Assembly (NCBI RefSeq): GCF_000003605.2 | Contig: NW_003135337.1 | Span: 333,025 to 361,503 of the forward strand | From: Saccoglossus kowalevskii | Lineage: Eukaryota; Hemichordata; Enteropneusta; Harrimaniidae | DNA: 28,479 bases | Direction: 5' to 3' | Part shown: positions 22,601 through 25,600 of the stretch, piece after piece | How positions within the stretch are numbered: position 1 is the stretch's first letter | Layout of the letters: every line of letters begins with the position of its first letter | Notes under the pieces: generated by a model | Seen by the model: the letters and a program-made list of their open reading frames with translations, nothing else | Told to the model about the DNA's origin: nothing | Databases searched by the model: none | Position numbers and translations under genes: made by a program

Positions 22601-25600
22601 GTGATTCAATAGCACAGGCAAATGAGTGACACAGGTGAGTGTCGCATTTTAGTCAATGCATTAGTTGAGTGTGACACAGGTGAGTCAATATGACTATTGA
22701 GTCAATGTAACAGGGGAGTCAGTGTGACATAGGTAAATCAATGTGAAGGTGATTCAGTGCGACTCAGGAGAGTGGGTGTACCGGTAGTACCTGAAAGTGA
22801 TTGTGACAGATGACTTGTCATGTGACCTAATGTGACAGGTGGATGTTCGTGAATAGAGATTTCATTCAGAATTTATTGTTAGTGACATTACTATGATTTT
22901 TTTTCCAATTATGTTCAGGTTTAATACAATTGAAGACCTCAAAGACCAATAAGAATAAGTTTGAACGTGGTAAAGTTGATAAGTTTGAAATTGAAGCAGT
23001 TGATATTGGAGAAATAAAGAAATTGAAGTAAGTCGTGCTTAATTATCCGATCTGGTATATGACACTTTAAAAAAAAACATTTTGTAGCATCTGTGTCATT
23101 GGTATCCTGCGTAAAGAGGACTAGGCATACAGCCTCTGGCACTTTAAATAACCCTTTGATATTCTTCCCGGAAACAATTCAGTGCTAATATTTTCACATT
23201 TAGAAAATTGTCGCTAAATTTCATCATCATTTTAGACCATACAGACATTTTCAGGTATTGCTTTTAGTTTTTGATCAAAAGGTTTGTCAATTTTTATCAA
23301 CATTTTATAAGTGAATGAGCAGACCGTTCAAATTTATTTTGTAAAGGTGTCAAACAATGACAATGGCACTCAATACATTTCCGGCATACTAGTATATTGA
23401 ATTATTTAATCACATCAGAGTTTGGTATTTATTTTAAATCTGACTGAAATGATTTTCCAATTATGTTACAAAAGCTTAAAAAAACAAACATTTTCAGTGC
23501 CTACTGTTTTACTTGTCATTTTTTAGATGAACTAAAGCATATTTTTTGCAAATTCTGTTATTAATTGTGATTCCTTCTGCAATTACCATAGTTTAACCAC
23601 AGACACACCTTTGTCATTTAAGTATTAGTGCATACACTACTAATAAAATACATGTATATTGTATTACATTTAGAATTGGTCACTACAATGGCGGAGCAGG
23701 TCCTGGATGGATGCTTGAAAAAGTGGACATTGATGCGCCCTCGTTAGGCAAAAAGTGGACATTCCCCTGCCATAGATGGTTCGACAAGAAAGAAGACGAT
23801 GGTCTGATTGAGAGAGAATTGTATCCGGTGGAAACAAGAACTGAAGAATATGAGAAACGTAAGATGTAACGATTGTTGTCATTCACTTTGTATCAATATT
23901 TGACTAAAAATGAAATATTTACTTTAGTGATAACAATTTTATTTGAAAGTAGTCATACCTATGGTTTTGATGTGCTTTTTGTCATTAATTTAATGGAAAC
24001 TTTCAATCTGCCAAGTATCATTTTGTAGTACTTTTAACATGTTTTTACTCATCAGTCATGTCCATTTTGAATTTTTAAATTTGAAATTTTATTATTACTG
24101 TTGCTAGATGTTCCATATGAAATCACCGTCCACACCACTGATAAGTCAGGTGCCGGCACAGATGCAGATGTCTATATTGTTCTGTTTGGCAAAGACACCT
24201 GCACTTCACAGAAGAGTTTATGTTCCAATAAAAAACAAAGAAAAGAATGCTTTGAGAGGAACAAAGTAGATAAGTTTGTTGTTGAGGTAAGTAAGTTTTT
24301 TTATTCAGTGACAACTTTAACATGGGAGACTTATGCCAGTGATGTACTTGTGAGACAGAGATATTAAGTAGAAATAAATATGTGTATTGTAGCTTTCTTC
24401 AGATACTTAATATGTAAATTCGACCTCCACAAAACCCCGTATTGCACTAATGTATGTACCACTTGGGTCAACAAATATCCACAGCAAGGTATATGATAGA
24501 ACTATATGCATCAAAGTTGGGTGTATAATTAAACAATACATATCACTTGTTAAAATGATTGCACTGTAAAATCTGTATTAGAAGCTGTGGTTTCTATTAA
24601 AATGGTATAATGCAACAGAGGAGATGCAGCTTCACATATGAGAAATGGTGAATGTTTGGTCAGCTTCTAGTAGTAATGTTGTTACAAATAAAGATTTTAT
24701 GGTAGTATGTCAATATTAGAATCGTATTTATGATAAACAATAGAATCATACTTATATCACAAGGTAAATAACTTTTACAGATGGAGGATGTGGGTGATAC
24801 AATTGAGAAGATAAGGATTGGACATGATGATTCAGGATTTGGTGCAGCCTGGCATTTACATAAAGTAGAAGTCAGAAGACTCCTTGACAAAGGAAAGGTA
24901 AGAGGAACAAAATTTTGCTGTGTTTTGCATATAATTTGCATAATTTAATGTTTTCTTGATACCGTGATGATGTTATGTCACATAACTGATTAGAATTCTG
25001 ATTGGTCAATGGCAGACACCCTGGGGATATGTTATATGACTGTTTAGCATTCTGATTTGTCAATGGTAGACACCCTGGGGATATGTCACATGACTGTTTA
25101 GCAGTCTGATTGGTCAATGGCAGACACCCTGAGAATATATGAAATTACCGGTACTGCTTAACCTTCAGATTGACCAATGATAGGCAACCTGGGGATATCT
25201 CACATGACTGATTTATTGCATTCTGATTGGTCAATGGCAGACACCCTGGGAATATGTCACATGACTGATTTATTGCATTCTGATTGGCCAATGGCAGACA
25301 CCCTGAGAATATATGAAATTACCTATACTGCTTAACCTTCAGATTGACCAATGATAGGCAACCTGGGGATATGTCACATGACTGATTTATTGCATTCTGA
25401 TTAGTCAATGGCAGACACCCCTGAGAATATATGAAATTACCGGTACTGCTTAACCTTCAGATTGACCAATGATAGGCAACCTGGGGATATCTCACATGAC
25501 TGATTTATTGCATTCTGATTGGTCAATGGCAGACACCCTGGGAATATGTCACATGACTGATTTATTGCATTCTGATTGGTCAATGGCAGACACCCTAAGA

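Noticed and set aside
24872-25117. Minus-strand open frame with a 19-residue repeat (TNQNAKQS type) over the intron 30 array
   Set aside because: The 57-bp unit is a multiple of three, so a repeat frame arises by itself. It overlaps exon 30 and ends where 61-bp and 56-bp units break the period.
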